Below are positions 63,376 through 64,000 of a stretch of 64,000 nt of DNA, piece after piece. The position numbers and the translations under genes are program-made. The stretch comes from Pseudomonas nitroreducens. Lineage in GTDB: Bacteria > Pseudomonadota > Gammaproteobacteria > Pseudomonadales > Pseudomonadaceae. The notes beneath the pieces are model-generated. The model was not told the DNA's origin. It saw only the letters and a list, made by a program, of their open reading frames with translations, and made no database searches. Location: assembly GCF_014204515.1 (NCBI RefSeq), contig NZ_JACHLI010000020.1, forward strand, positions 62,001 through 126,000, read 5' to 3'. Positions within the stretch are counted from its first letter, which is position 1. The number at the start of each line of letters is the position of its first letter.

Positions 63376-64000
63376 ATGAAGTACCGCACCACCCTCCTCG
63401 CACTGTTCATCACAGCGGCAGGCACCGGCTGCACCCAGGAGGAAATGCGTCAGTTCCAGGAAGGGCTGGACGCCCATATGCTGGAAATGAGCGCGCAGGA
63501 CTACGTTGTCGTCCTGCAGCCCGCCCAGGCCCTCAAGGTCTGTGAAGAGCGCCTGCCGCAAGTGGCCGTCAACTGCGTAGTCGACGGCAAGCTGATCGGC
63601 CCGCCGGCCAAGCGTCTCCCCTTCGGCGTCATGAATGAAAAACTGACCTTCCAGGAACGCGGCGCCCACGCACAGATCGGTAACGTGCTGGTACTGACGA
63701 CACAGACCACACTGAATGGCTTCAAGTACTTCAGCGCCACCGGCTACTCCACCCTCAGCACCAACCCGGAGCAGAAGGAGTTCGAGCGTTTCATCGGCAC
63801 ACTCTGGACCAACGCCTCGGTGCCGATGAACATCCATCGCCGCGACGATCAGGTGGCGACCAGTTTCCTCTACCGCAATGACGCCAACGCTCCACAGATC
63901 AACGCCGAACTGCACCGCCAGGCCGAGCTGGCAGCCCGCAACGCCCAGCTGCAGGCAGACCAACAGGCCTATGACAACTCCGTCGAAGGCCGCGCCGAGG
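63376..64000 (+). CDS. Putative lipoprotein, partial (cut by window edge)
   Basis: At least 208 residues from ATG 63376, with AAGGA upstream. The N-terminus MKYRTTLLALFITAAGTGCT is a lipoprotein-like signal with Cys19, though the lipobox (GTGC) lacks the usual Leu/Val at -3. The mature part is hydrophilic (EEMRQFQEGLDAHMLEMSAQ, then VKxCEERLPQVAVNCVVDGK). It becomes charged and Ala/Gln-rich, probably coiled coil, near the edge (NAELHRQAELAARNAQLQAD). I do not recognise the family. Confidence 0.65.
   Translation, partial: MKYRTTLLALFITAAGTGCTQEEMRQFQEGLDAHMLEMSAQDYVVVLQPAQALKVCEERLPQVAVNCVVDGKLIGPPAKRLPFGVMNEKLTFQERGAHAQIGNVLVLTTQTTLNGFKYFSATGYSTLSTNPEQKEFERFIGTLWTNASVPMNIHRRDDQVATSFLYRNDANAPQINAELHRQAELAARNAQLQADQQAYDNSVEGRAE

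Overview
The window looks like chromosome from a high-GC Pseudomonas, probably the P. aeruginosa / P. citronellolis / P. nitroreducens side of the genus. This rests on gene content (liuRABCDE, an hbcR-bdhA type locus, catRBCA, pca and pob genes, PilY1-type minor pilins), codon use, and the many short intergenic inverted repeats. I saw no rRNA, tRNA, CRISPR array, transposase, integrase or origin.

Layout. 1-753: start of a leftward autotransporter-type surface protein, cut by the window edge. 1.0-10.3 kb: housekeeping and mixed genes (secreted MBL-fold protein, LysR regulator, NCS2 purine permease, a membrane protein/amidase pair, ptrR-sad, a secreted DUF3828-like protein). 10.5-16.4 kb, leftward: sigma-54 activator, ABC exporter, S8 protease and flavoprotein resembling the QhpF/QhpE/QhpG maturation factors of quinohemoprotein amine dehydrogenase, but without qhpA/B/C/D. 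16.6-24.1 kb, rightward: complete liuRABCDE leucine/isovalerate operon. 24.7-32.1 kb, rightward: sigma-54 activator HbcR, OprD-type porin, GntP permease, 3-hydroxybutyrate dehydrogenase and acetoacetyl-CoA synthetase. 32.3-58.1 kb: a dense aromatic-catabolism region: pcaBDC, pcaIJF, catBCA with divergent catR, pcaK, pcaR, pcaHG with pcaQ, and pobR/pobA. A minor-pilin/PilY1 operon (42-48.7 kb), kptA and zapE are embedded in it. 58.5-64.0 kb: a sigma-region-2/anti-sigma-like hybrid protein, a RoxA-like di-haem cytochrome c, a membrane-anchored catalase-like protein, a GRAM-like protein and a partial lipoprotein.

How the genes work together. LiuE releases acetoacetate and acetyl-CoA from leucine carbon. 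The next cluster takes up and oxidises 3-hydroxybutyrate to acetoacetate and activates acetoacetate to acetoacetyl-CoA, so both operons meet at one metabolite. In the aromatic block, PobA turns 4-hydroxybenzoate into protocatechuate, PcaHG/B/C take it to the enol-lactone, CatA/B/C bring catechol to the same lactone, and PcaD, PcaIJ and PcaF finish to succinyl-CoA and acetyl-CoA. Both branches of the beta-ketoadipate pathway are therefore present with transporter PcaK and regulators CatR, PcaQ, PcaR and PobR. PcaR-like 15-bp sites lie before pcaI, pcaK and pcaR; a perfect 24-bp palindrome lies before pcaHG; an ATAC-N7-GTAT element lies in the catR/catB gap.

Most gaps over 200 bp are filled by four recurring inverted-repeat families. 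The least expected items are the qhpFEG-like set without its enzyme, the sigma/anti-sigma hybrid, the di-haem cytochrome plus catalase-like pair, the pilin operon inside the aromatic genes, and a 123-bp direct duplication in front of hbcR.
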